21,162 nucleotides of DNA, taken from contig DUKR01000086.1 in assembly GCA_013329175.1 (NCBI GenBank), positions 1 to 21,162 on the forward strand, read 5' to 3'. Each line of letters opens with the position of its first letter. Within the stretch, counting starts at the first letter, position 1. Positions 12,879-21,162 of the stretch are shown piece by piece. Both the position numbers and the translations under genes were made by a program. Below the pieces are notes generated by a model. The model searched no databases. It saw nothing but the letters and a program-made list of their open reading frames with translations, and was not told where the DNA came from. Origin of the DNA: Candidatus Woesearchaeota archaeon (GTDB taxonomy: Archaea > Nanobdellota > Nanobdellia > Woesearchaeales > UBA11716).

Positions 12879-14873
12879 ATGGAAAACATGAAGCAGGGAA
12901 AGAGGAAGTTTGGAAAGCATGCACAGGTAGCCCTCTTCATCATCATAGGCATGATCCTCATCGCGTCGCTAGGCCTCTTCCTGTACTTTCAGTCACGCAT
13001 GGGCCAAAAACATGCAGTCATCCTTCCTGAGGCTGTGCCTGTAGCCTCCTTCATCGAGGACTGCACTGCACAAACTGCCAAAGAGGCAATTGATCTTGTC
13101 GGCCTCAACGGAGGCTATGTCGCCCTCCCTGATGAGTTTGCCCATGACCCTTTAAGCTACCTCAGCACAGGGCCGATAGGAAAAAACCCCTACTGGTGGC
13201 ATGATGGCATAACAAACATCCCTCCCCTTGAATTCATCGAGGGCCAGATTGCTTCTTACGTCGAGAGCAATATGGCCGCATGCATCAACGGCTTTGCAGG
13301 ATTCAACCATTCCTTCGCAATCGGGCAAAAAGGGGCAATCGTTGCAGACGTGCAGATTAACGAAGAGGACATCTCTGTTGCGCTCACCTATCCTCTTGCA
13401 ATCACAAGCACGGCGACGCAGGCAAAATCAACACTCTCCGCCTTCCAGACAACCATCCCCGTCCGCCTCAAAAAAGCGTACGGCATGGCACAGGCAATCA
13501 TTGAGCAGAACAAGAGAGACGGCTTCCTTGAGCAAAGGACAATAGATCTCATGGCGCTTGACCAGGACAAAGAAATTCCTCTCACGGGGATTGAAGTCAC
13601 CTGCTCGCAGAAGGAATGGCCAAAAGCTGCGGCAAAGGAGCGCCTCAAGGACCTTCTGCAGGCAAACCTCCAATTCATCCGCATTGCAGGAACGTCATTT
13701 GAGAGCGACAGCTACATCCCTCTTCCTGAGGAAGTAAAAGGCGCAAGAACGTTTAGCAACTCCTACTACAACTATCACTATATCTGGGATGTCACCGAGA
13801 ATCCTGATACTCAGCTAAAGGTAGGCATACGCTACGACAACCGTTTCCCCATGCTGCTCTCAGCAAGGCCAAGTGATGGAAATGTGCTGAAATCAAACGC
13901 TCAAAAAGGGCAGGCCGTGCTCAGTTTCTTCTGCATGCACATCTGGCACTTTGTCTATGACCTTACTTATCCTGTCATCATAACAGTCACTGACCCTCAG
14001 GCTAACGGACACAGCGAGTTCAGGCTCACCATAGCATCCCAGGTCAACATCAGGAGCAACCAGCCCTCACGAAGCAGCCAGAGCTTCTCGGCTTTTGATT
14101 CTGCTCCCGCAATTACGGATGATGAATACTGCAGCGACCTCTTCTATGACACCACCGTCTTCACTTCAGATGCAAAGACTGGCCTTGACGTTGGCGAGGT
14201 CAATCTCTCTCTCATCTGCGGCAAGTTTGCGTGTCCTCTTGGAGTATCAGGAGTCCTTCCTGGTGGGACAACTGCCGGGCTGAGAAGAGCCATGCCCTTA
14301 TGCACCTATGGATTCATTAAAGGTGTCAGGGAGGGCTATGCCGAGACCAGGGCGCCGATAACTACAAGCCAAAGAGAAGGAACAGCAAGCCTGCTGATGC
14401 AGCCTGTAAAGGAATTCCACAATTATACCTTCCTCAAGCACAGGAAAACGAGTGATGGAATCGCTCAGGGAATGCCCCTTGAGCCTGGCGAAAAGGCGGT
14501 GATAACCATTAAAAACACCGATTCCGAGAGTGATTTTGAGAGCTATCTCACCTATCCTTTCACCATAGAGCGCGCCATTACCATCAAAAACGAGAGTGAT
14601 GAACCTGTCGAGAAGCTTGTCAATGAGAGCATGCCGCTCACTCTCCTTGCCCATGACGATTATACCTATGAACTTGCAATCTACCTCATCAATGGCAATA
14701 ACATCACCGGCGGCTTTGCAGGCAACTGGACGACAACCTACGAAGAGGTTGATGACGGCAGGGAAGTCCTCTTCCACCTCATTGAGACTGACGCCAAAGG
14801 GGACGACCAGTTTTTATTCATAGGCAGCCTTGCCCTCCACTCAGAAGGGGTGCCTGAGCCCAAGATACGATAA
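12879..14873 (+). CDS. large surface protein with class III (pilin-like) signal sequence, paralogue 2
   Basis: A 664-residue protein, 33 bases after its paralogue. The N terminus has a longer basic stretch (KQGKRKFGKHA), a possible cleavage Ala15-Gln16, and a hydrophobic helix QVALFIIIGMILIASLGLF matching the first protein. As there, +5 is Phe rather than Glu. Shared landmarks are PVASFIEDCTAQTAKEAIDL (about 50-69, like PVKAYIGNVLLETAKQGVLL), PYWWHDG, FIEGQIASYVE, YDLTYPVIITV (about 360-370) and SQVNIRSN. A C-terminal beta region follows Cys about 418. The two proteins keep only patchy identity, so the duplication is old and the pair probably forms a complex or sequential parts of one surface structure. 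ATG 12879 is used; ATG 12888 would shorten it by three residues. No enzyme motif was seen. Confidence 0.8.
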   Translation: MENMKQGKRKFGKHAQVALFIIIGMILIASLGLFLYFQSRMGQKHAVILPEAVPVASFIEDCTAQTAKEAIDLVGLNGGYVALPDEFAHDPLSYLSTGPIGKNPYWWHDGITNIPPLEFIEGQIASYVESNMAACINGFAGFNHSFAIGQKGAIVADVQINEEDISVALTYPLAITSTATQAKSTLSAFQTTIPVRLKKAYGMAQAIIEQNKRDGFLEQRTIDLMALDQDKEIPLTGIEVTCSQKEWPKAAAKERLKDLLQANLQFIRIAGTSFESDSYIPLPEEVKGARTFSNSYYNYHYIWDVTENPDTQLKVGIRYDNRFPMLLSARPSDGNVLKSNAQKGQAVLSFFCMHIWHFVYDLTYPVIITVTDPQANGHSEFRLTIASQVNIRSNQPSRSSQSFSAFDSAPAITDDEYCSDLFYDTTVFTSDAKTGLDVGEVNLSLICGKFACPLGVSGVLPGGTTAGLRRAMPLCTYGFIKGVREGYAETRAPITTSQREGTASLLMQPVKEFHNYTFLKHRKTSDGIAQGMPLEPGEKAVITIKNTDSESDFESYLTYPFTIERAITIKNESDEPVEKLVNESMPLTLLAHDDYTYELAIYLINGNNITGGFAGNWTTTYEEVDDGREVLFHLIETDAKGDDQFLFIGSLALHSEGVPEPKIR

Positions 14874-14910
14874 AAACCACGAGCCAGCTAACAAAACAAA
14901 AGAACCAACC

Positions 14911-17900
14911 ATGAAACCTCTCAAAAAGATACCTGCCCTCTGCATGGCCATCCTTACCGTCATGCTGCCGATAGCACTCGCTGAAGAAATAAATCCTCAG
15001 CCTCATGCAGGGAATTACCAGTTCGAGGCGGGCATACCCTCAATAACAAACAGGCAGAACATAACCATAACAGGCTTCACAAATCCTGGCGTAGCAATAG
15101 AGGTCCTTGTTGATTCGCAGCGCAAAGCGACTACGCAGAGTGATGATGAAGGGTCATTCGCCTTAGCAGGCATTCCGCTGGGAAGTGAAGGAATCCATCC
15201 CCTTACCCTTCGCATCATTGATGATTCAGGCGCAACGCTCTTCTCGCAGGACTATGACGTTGCTGTTGACACCACCCCTCCTGAGCTATCGGAACTCATC
15301 GCTCCTGCTATGGTCCTTGAGCGCACTGTCGCCCTGTCTGGCACGGTTAGCGAGAACGCGACTATAAACCTCTACGCTATGAAAGGAAGAAAGGACAGCG
15401 TCTCGCCGCCAAAGGTTGCCGGGCTTAGTATTGTCCGGGTGGACAGGAACCTCATCCAGCTCTCATGGGAGGCTATGGATGTCAATGATTTTGGGGCATA
15501 TCTCGTTTACAGGAGCGATATTGGCATCATAGACATCATCAAGAATCCCCGCAGCGTGAACTTTCCTGACATCGGTGTTGACAGCAACGCGACATACACT
15601 TACAGGATTGCCGCTGTTGACACCTCGGGCAACATAGGCATCCTTTCTGATGCCTTGGCTGCGGTAACACTCCCTGGAGGCCACGCAAACCGGCCAAAGC
15701 CAGAGAACAGGGAGATTGCTGAGATAGAGGAGCCTATCTTGACGTTTACTGCAGGGCAGGGGAACTTCACTGCTGAATTCACGGTGCAGGACGACAGCAC
15801 CTACACCATAACCGTCGAGGCAATTGATTCAGCAGGCAACGGCGCAAGAGAAGACCTTCTGGTTGGAGTTGACACCCTTGCACCAACCATCACAATAACA
15901 AACCCAAGGCCTGGGACATCCATGCTTGACCAGTTCGCAGACAACGTTGACGTCAGGGGAAAGACGGAAGGCAACGCAAGGGTATTCCTGTATCTGGCAA
16001 GAACCCCCTATGGCCTTCTCAACGACTCCTTTGACGTCTCAGGCTTTCCTGAAGAGATCCAGGCCCTTACTGAATCCCAGATGCAGGCAGACTGCAACAT
16101 CCAGATAGCCTCATCAACATTGTGCGGTACGCACGCTGATTATGAGGTAAGGGCAGACAGCGCCGGAAATTTTGAGTTTGACGGCATTGATTTCTCAACA
16201 ACAGCTGCGGGAGTATTGCGGCTGCAGCAGGTCGGCTTTGACGAGCTTAACCGCTTCACCGAAGAAGAGGAAGGAAGAAGGGCGCAGCTCTTGTTCATAG
16301 CAAGCGACGCAGCAGGGAGAAAAGGCGCAGCAAAAGCTGAATACAGGATAACCACCTGCTGGTCAGGAAACTACACCTACGACGTCCAGCAGCTCATCGA
16401 GTTCCAGTCTCCGACCATGCTTTCAACAGAGCGCCTTGCAGAAGGCACTGAGTCCATCTACTTCTATCTGCAGCTCAGCGCTGCGGGAGTTGAGAGCGAG
16501 TACGAGGTCAGCTCAGTCACCTTAACGCCTGCATGCGACAGGGTCATGATGGAAGACCCCCGCTTTGAATTTTCGTGCAGGATTATGCGCCAGAGCTGCG
16601 CAGGCGTCCCTAATGAGGATCGCACCACCTGGTATTTCTCCTGCCCCCTCTCGCGCTTTGACAACCTTGCCGAGTTCACTGATGCAGGAGAGTGGGAAGA
16701 CTGGTTTGATGCCATCAAAGGGGAGATGATATTTCCCTACAAGGTAAGGCTTGGCTATGAGGTGACAAGCCCTGACGGGTCAAAGGCAAGGGAGTACCAG
16801 ACCTCCTGTGAAAGCATTGCTTATCCTGTCGACAAGGCAAGGATTGACTTTTCAACCCTGCTTCCTGACTGGCTTCTCTACGACGGCGTTGATGTGCTTG
16901 ACAGGAGCGTTGACGGCTTAAGCACAGCGCTTGACCAGGTCGAGCTTGTCCTTGAGTGGGTAGGCATTGGCTGCGTCAGCACCTTTGCCATCAAGTTCAT
17001 CGCAACATTTGTTCGCAAATACCGCTGCTCCATGGAAGGGTGGAAGGATACGATTAAGGACAAGCTTGGAAACAGTGATGCCACAAAGGATAAGGCATGC
17101 CCTGCAACTGAAGAGGCGCAAAACAAGCTCACTAACGAGCAGCTCAAGACACAGTGCGAGGACTGTGCGAAAGCATGGGAATGGGAAGAATCGCTGTACA
17201 AGACCTACCGCTATCTTTGCGACAGGGTTTTCTGCCATACAGCGCCTACAGCCCAGACTCAGACGTTAAGCGAAGCACAAATACTTGCAATGGTTGACAA
17301 TGAGATTGCGTACACCTGCAGTGAGGCTGGGTATGATGTGAGGGGGCAGCCATTGAGAAGGGTTCAGTGCACCAAGCTTCGTGATAAGTACACCGTCCTC
17401 AACGAAAAGACCATCCCTTATGATGAGGAATGCGTAGAGGTTGCTGTGAGAAAGAGTGATGGATCAATTCAGAGCTATGTCCAGCGCCTTGCAAAGAACC
17501 AGCCTCTGGTAACCGATGGAATTGTCAAGTTTGAGCTTTACGAGGAGAGGCCAGGAACTGGAGTCTATGCCGTCAAGGAGAGTGATACTAGATTCATAAC
17601 CAATGCTGCAAACACCTGTGCTGAAGTCTGTGAGGATGCCGGGTACGGAGCAGTAACAGAGAGCGCTCAATGCCTTACTGTACAGCAGTGTGCCAATATC
17701 AAGGAAAAAGGAGAGAGAGAATCGGCAAACTACGGCTTTACGTCTGACTGTCCCAATATAGGAGCTAACAGAGATACCGCCGCAAGGGATCAGATGGGAA
17801 AAGACATCAACAAGAGAACTGAATGCTGCTGCACCAAGCCAGCGGAGCAGGATAAAAACGCAGGAAAATACTACACCGCCTACGACAAGGTTGATAGCGT

Positions 17901-20016
17901 TGAGCTCTTCACAGCAGTTGAGCGCCAGAAGGTGAAAGAGAAAGACACAAACAAGGAGCTTCCTGAATTTTTCTACCGCTATTACAAGACCAGGATAAAG
18001 ACAGATGATGGCCATGAGTTGTACAACCCCAACCAGTACTACCCTGGCAGAGACGCTGCAGCCTGCTTTGGCCAGCAGTCGGTATGGTTCCAGAAGGACA
18101 AGGTCATGCACGACCCCTTCAAGAGCCATGTCTCAGCATTCCAGTGTGTCTGCCTAAGCGGCATCTACAACAGAATCCAGGCGCTGCGCAACATCCTTGC
18201 ATCCATGAGAGCCTGCCTGATAGAAGTAAGGGAATCAGGAACTGCTGATGCAGGAGTCTGCAGGGAGCTCTTCAGCCAGTACGTCTGTTCAACCATGTGG
18301 AGTCTTATCAGCTATGTGCGAAGCAATGGCTGCTATGCAGGGGCTGCAGGGCCAAACCTTATTGACTCAGAAAATGCCGTAGCTGCCGGATTTTCCCGTG
18401 GGCTTGATGCAGTGTGGGGCGCTGTTGGCGATGCCCAGTCTGAATTAACAAGCGAGTACGGCAATGCCGAGTTGACGAATCTCATCGGACTCTCTGAAGA
18501 GTCCATAGCCAGAAAAATCTGCCTTGGAGCATTTGGCTACGACTGGGAGATCACTCCGCAGGCGCTTGTTGATGCTGCGTACTCTGCTCCCTTTGCAACG
18601 CTTGTGCAGGCGCTTGGGCCAAAGCGTGAGTACCTGACCTTCAACCCCAGAAGCGGCCAGGCAACCTACGATTATACTTCATCATGGTACATCAATCCAG
18701 GCTGCGATTTTCGGAACTATGATATCTATCTCTCCTGCGTCGGGCGAAAGCAGATGGATGAGCCAGGGGTCAACTGCGACAAGCAGGACGATCCTGAGGG
18801 TAGCAACTGCGACTGCCAGTTCCTTGAGGACGAGCAGCTGCTGCGGTTCTATGACGGCTCTTCCCTGACGCAGAACGTCCCTGAGGACAGGGGGAGGGAA
18901 TCTGTTCCGCAGAGAGTAATCACCTCGCCCTATCGCTATGATCATCTCAAGTTCGTGCTGAGGCCAAGCAGGGAGATACGAAGGTTAGGCCAGGAAGCGC
19001 AATGCTTCCCCTATGAGCACTATGATGCGGAGCTCGGGCAGGGCTTCTTTTATTTTCCCATAAAGGACGCAACCCTTGACGACATACCCTATTGCGGCTT
19101 TGACGTTACGAGAGAGGGAGAAAGCGTGGACGCAGGAAGCGACGGAAAATTCTATTGCGGCCAGTCAGAGATATTCTGGGGCATGCGCCCTGAAGCCTAC
19201 TTCATCCCAGGAACAATCAAAATCAACAGCCAGGACCCACAAGCCAGAGGGACGAGAGGTATAGCAGTTACTGAGGGAGAAAAGATACGCATTGACTACT
19301 CGATATGGAAAGCTGAAGGCCCTGACCTCTGCCTGCATGCAAGCTTGGATAATGGGGAGAAGGAGCGCTTTGTCCCGCTGGTGATTGAAGGAAGCTACAA
19401 CTACCCTACTCTTGAGCTTGAGGGAGCGAACCTGTTGAGCAGCATTCACAGGGTGGTAGCAAGCTCCTCTAACAGCGGCGCGCTGTTCATCAATACTGCA
19501 GAGCTCACCCAGGCCTTTGAGGGTAGCGGCACCATTGCTCTCCAGTTCTCGGAGGAATCAGGTGAAAAGGATGGAGTGATTAACCTGCTGAAAGGCAGTA
19601 CGGATCTGATGACTATCGAAGGCACTCTGGTGTTAATCGGGGATATCAAGAGTGCTGACGCTGAGAAAGCAAGCACTGACCCGCCTGTGGTGCGCAACGA
19701 AGATAGGCTTCTTGTCAATATCAGGGGAGTGCAATTCTACATAACCAAGGCAGAGCTTCCCAAAGATGCAGCTGGCAATTACCAATCCAGTGGGACATAC
19801 GCTGTGGTGTATGAAAGCAATCCCGTTAAGGTGCGCTCCCGCACCCTTACATTAACCATCGTAAGAGCACACGACGACAAGGAAATCGTTGAGGATCCTG
19901 CTACTGACTGCCTCCCGACATCTGTCGTGCAATATCTTGGAACTGACCAGCGCCAGAGCTTTCAGATAGATATCAGGCAGCAGGGCGAAAGCAGCGCTGC
20001 AACAGGCACAGAATAG
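14911..20016 (+). CDS. giant secreted Ig/FN3 and Cys-rich surface protein
   Basis: A 1701-residue protein. ATG 14911 is chosen because it gives a clean signal peptide (KPLKK, then a hydrophobic core ending IALA, about residue 24). The upstream TTG 14830 overlaps the previous gene and adds an unlikely tail. About 25-480 holds Ig-like beta domains, with a fibronectin type III-like module at about 165-255 (PPKVAGLSIVRVDRNLIQLS, YRIAAVDTSGN) that appears to sit inside one Ig-like repeat. About 480-1250 is Cys-rich and partly helical: CEDCAKAW (about 747), LCDRVFCHTAPT (about 769), TECCCTKP (about 970), and a CVCLSGIYNRIQALRN module (about 1077) resembling the C-terminal module of the 283 gene. 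About 1250-1701 is mostly beta, with further Cys motifs (NCDKQDD, NCDCQF). Many Cys pairs suggest an extracellular disulfide-stabilised structure. There is no clear SD. It closes the surface cluster and meets the MscS gene tail to tail, 20 bases apart. Confidence 0.85.
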   Translation: MKPLKKIPALCMAILTVMLPIALAEEINPQPHAGNYQFEAGIPSITNRQNITITGFTNPGVAIEVLVDSQRKATTQSDDEGSFALAGIPLGSEGIHPLTLRIIDDSGATLFSQDYDVAVDTTPPELSELIAPAMVLERTVALSGTVSENATINLYAMKGRKDSVSPPKVAGLSIVRVDRNLIQLSWEAMDVNDFGAYLVYRSDIGIIDIIKNPRSVNFPDIGVDSNATYTYRIAAVDTSGNIGILSDALAAVTLPGGHANRPKPENREIAEIEEPILTFTAGQGNFTAEFTVQDDSTYTITVEAIDSAGNGAREDLLVGVDTLAPTITITNPRPGTSMLDQFADNVDVRGKTEGNARVFLYLARTPYGLLNDSFDVSGFPEEIQALTESQMQADCNIQIASSTLCGTHADYEVRADSAGNFEFDGIDFSTTAAGVLRLQQVGFDELNRFTEEEEGRRAQLLFIASDAAGRKGAAKAEYRITTCWSGNYTYDVQQLIEFQSPTMLSTERLAEGTESIYFYLQLSAAGVESEYEVSSVTLTPACDRVMMEDPRFEFSCRIMRQSCAGVPNEDRTTWYFSCPLSRFDNLAEFTDAGEWEDWFDAIKGEMIFPYKVRLGYEVTSPDGSKAREYQTSCESIAYPVDKARIDFSTLLPDWLLYDGVDVLDRSVDGLSTALDQVELVLEWVGIGCVSTFAIKFIATFVRKYRCSMEGWKDTIKDKLGNSDATKDKACPATEEAQNKLTNEQLKTQCEDCAKAWEWEESLYKTYRYLCDRVFCHTAPTAQTQTLSEAQILAMVDNEIAYTCSEAGYDVRGQPLRRVQCTKLRDKYTVLNEKTIPYDEECVEVAVRKSDGSIQSYVQRLAKNQPLVTDGIVKFELYEERPGTGVYAVKESDTRFITNAANTCAEVCEDAGYGAVTESAQCLTVQQCANIKEKGERESANYGFTSDCPNIGANRDTAARDQMGKDINKRTECCCTKPAEQDKNAGKYYTAYDKVDSVELFTAVERQKVKEKDTNKELPEFFYRYYKTRIKTDDGHELYNPNQYYPGRDAAACFGQQSVWFQKDKVMHDPFKSHVSAFQCVCLSGIYNRIQALRNILASMRACLIEVRESGTADAGVCRELFSQYVCSTMWSLISYVRSNGCYAGAAGPNLIDSENAVAAGFSRGLDAVWGAVGDAQSELTSEYGNAELTNLIGLSEESIARKICLGAFGYDWEITPQALVDAAYSAPFATLVQALGPKREYLTFNPRSGQATYDYTSSWYINPGCDFRNYDIYLSCVGRKQMDEPGVNCDKQDDPEGSNCDCQFLEDEQLLRFYDGSSLTQNVPEDRGRESVPQRVITSPYRYDHLKFVLRPSREIRRLGQEAQCFPYEHYDAELGQGFFYFPIKDATLDDIPYCGFDVTREGESVDAGSDGKFYCGQSEIFWGMRPEAYFIPGTIKINSQDPQARGTRGIAVTEGEKIRIDYSIWKAEGPDLCLHASLDNGEKERFVPLVIEGSYNYPTLELEGANLLSSIHRVVASSSNSGALFINTAELTQAFEGSGTIALQFSEESGEKDGVINLLKGSTDLMTIEGTLVLIGDIKSADAEKASTDPPVVRNEDRLLVNIRGVQFYITKAELPKDAAGNYQSSGTYAVVYESNPVKVRSRTLTLTIVRAHDDKEIVEDPATDCLPTSVVQYLGTDQRQSFQIDIRQQGESSAATGTE

Positions 20017-20036
20017 GTGAGTGCAGGCTCTCCCTT

Positions 20037-20885
20037 TCAGCTCTTCACCCAGAAGTCATTCTTCAGCACATCGAATGCTCTCTGTACTGCCTGCGACCTG
20101 GCAGTTTCTCTTTGCGAAAACGGGATAAGGTACTCAATGGTAATATACAGCCTGTCATCCTCTATATCCATAAGGACAGACACATACTCATTCTTTTCTG
20201 AAAGCTCATTGAGCATTGTTTTCAGCCTGTCAATCTTCTGGGAAATGTCAGGAGGGATTCCTTTCATGGGAATCCTGATGCGTTCATGCACTTCAGTCCT
20301 CCCATGGTTCATGATACTTTTCTCAAGGAAGGTCTTATTAGGGATTTTTGTAAAATCACTGGGCAGGTCAGGGGTTTTGTCAAGGGTTACGTAAAATGTG
20401 CCAATGTGCTTTACCACGCCTTCATCTTCGCCTATCCTGATGTAGTCCCCAATCCTGAATGGCTTCTTGCGAAGCAATACAACCCAGCTGAAAAATGACA
20501 GGATGAAGTCCCTTAATGCAAACGCGACACCCGTTGTGATGAGGCCAAAAAAGAGAGTGAGGTTGCCAAGTGAAACTCCCAGATGATAAAAAACGAATGC
20601 AATGCCTATAGCATACAGCCCCCATACATAGAGTTTGGAGTAAAAGATTTTCTCTTCTGGCTGCATGTCAGAGGGGAAAATCTTGTTAACGGTCAGATTC
20701 AGGAATAGGTTGATAGCAAGAAAAGTAATGATGACAAGGGAAGCAAAAGAAAATTTCCCCGCTATCCACTCGGGGATTGTAATCACACCACTCTTCTGAA
20801 GATGGGTGAGGGTGCTAAGCACGAGGTACAGAATAAACAAAATTACCGTCGTTGCATTAAGATAGGGATGTGGAGGGGTTTTCAT
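20037..20885 (-). CDS. MscS family small-conductance mechanosensitive channel
   Basis: A 282-residue membrane protein, close to the length of E. coli MscS (286). Hydrophobic segments lie at about 8-28, 46-66, 88-107 and 108-150. The last contains the pore-lining helix pattern (LFFGLITTGVAFALRDFILSFFSWVVLL), which is small-residue rich as in MscS TM3. It is followed by the beta domain start (KPFRIGDYIRIGEDEGVVKHIG), the (I)PN-x-FLEKSIMNHGR motif, and the C-terminal alpha/beta domain. MscS channels open under membrane tension and release solutes during hypo-osmotic shock. The gene is convergent with the giant surface gene and has its own promoter, so it is probably not functionally part of the surface cluster. 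Confidence 0.92.
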   Translation of the reverse strand: MKTPPHPYLNATTVILFILYLVLSTLTHLQKSGVITIPEWIAGKFSFASLVIITFLAINLFLNLTVNKIFPSDMQPEEKIFYSKLYVWGLYAIGIAFVFYHLGVSLGNLTLFFGLITTGVAFALRDFILSFFSWVVLLRKKPFRIGDYIRIGEDEGVVKHIGTFYVTLDKTPDLPSDFTKIPNKTFLEKSIMNHGRTEVHERIRIPMKGIPPDISQKIDRLKTMLNELSEKNEYVSVLMDIEDDRLYITIEYLIPFSQRETARSQAVQRAFDVLKNDFWVKS

Positions 20886-20910
20886 GCCGTCTCACGGTAA
20901 TTCTTTTGAG

Positions 20911-20918
20911 TATTTAAA
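20911..20918 (-). promoter_or_regulatory. TATA box for the mscS-like gene
   Basis: On the minus strand TTTAAATA lies 26-33 bases before the ATG at 20885. The expected transcription start is therefore within a few bases of the start codon, giving a leaderless or nearly leaderless mRNA, common in archaea. No convincing SD precedes the ATG. Confidence 0.6.
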
Positions 20919-21099
20919 GGCTGTGCGCTTTACGGTACTCCTTCACTCGCCTGAAAGCTTCGGCAAATAAGGTATGGGACATTTCCCATTTTGCACTCCC
21001 TAAAAGCTCATCAGAAAAAAGGCAATAGCTGCCGTTTCTTTGCCTCGACGGGCAATGCGTAACCTCATTCTTTTCGTATCATGCCATCATCTCAATTGT

Positions 21100-21162
21100 A
21101 AATTCAGAGGGAGAAAAGAAAAGTGGGAAAAAGTGGAGAGAGAAAAGAAGAAAAAAAGTGAA
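21100..21162 (-). terminator. T/C-rich tract at window edge, possible terminator of a minus-strand gene to the right
   Basis: On the minus strand this stretch is almost entirely pyrimidine with several runs of five to seven T. Archaeal termination relies on U-runs, so it could end a leftward gene beyond the window. Apart from the mscS promoter, 20919-21099 shows only a possible decayed frame and no other clear signal. Confidence 0.25.

Noticed and set aside
14830..14910. Upstream TTG start for the giant 1701-residue protein
   Set aside because: It overlaps the previous gene and places 27 polar residues before an obvious signal peptide that begins at ATG 14911.
20914..21078. Minus-strand open stretch ending ...FAEAFRRVKEYRKAHSL
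   Set aside because: The C-terminal part looks protein-like, but there is no start codon before a late internal ATG, a stop lies just upstream, and its end overlaps the mscS TATA box. It could be a decayed gene; too weak to list.

Overview
The window looks like part of a DPANN-type archaeal genome, most plausibly Woesearchaeota/Pacearchaeota-like. This is inferred from archaeal TATA boxes close to start codons (67-76 +, 20911-20918 -), a ribbon-helix-helix regulator, HTH-MNT/HEPN gene pairs, archaeal class III (pilin-like) signal sequences, and very large secreted Ig-like proteins with cysteine-rich helical modules. No rRNA, tRNA, transposase or CRISPR array was seen.

Layout. (1) 1-3396: a promoter, a small RHH regulator and, overlapping it, a 1037-residue secreted Ig-like/Cys-rich protein. 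(2) 3397-7501: an accessory island holding two HTH-nucleotidyltransferase + HEPN pairs, then two secreted cell-wall-hydrolase-like proteins (SLT transglycosylase fold and M23 peptidase). Each hydrolase ends in the N-terminal half of a Hint (intein-like) domain. The island is punctuated by four related boundary sequences (about 3407-3451, 4490-4526, 5636-5699, 7427-7496) and by gene scars. (3) 7502-10558: a 1018-residue secreted protein that starts, after its own signal peptide, with the missing C-terminal half of the Hint domain. It ends His-Asn followed by Ser, and a long beta-rich and coiled-coil protein follows. (4) 10650-14873: two paralogous large proteins with class III signal-like N termini. 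(5) 14911-20016: a 1701-residue secreted Ig/FN3/Cys-rich protein sharing a Cys module with the first surface protein. (6) 20037-20885 on the minus strand, convergent: an MscS-type mechanosensitive channel with its own near-leaderless promoter.

How the genes may work together. Regions 1, 3, 4 and 5 read as one co-directional cell-surface cluster into which the island has been inserted or assembled. The most striking feature is the split Hint domain. Two different N-halves (on SLT and M23 enzymes) and one C-half (on the 1018-residue protein) together carry every residue expected of a trans-splicing mini-intein: Cys1, TxxH, the block F histidine, the terminal His-Asn and a +1 Ser. If active, protein trans-splicing would put either of two wall hydrolases onto one shared surface stalk. 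This is a sequence-based hypothesis; activity cannot be judged from sequence alone.
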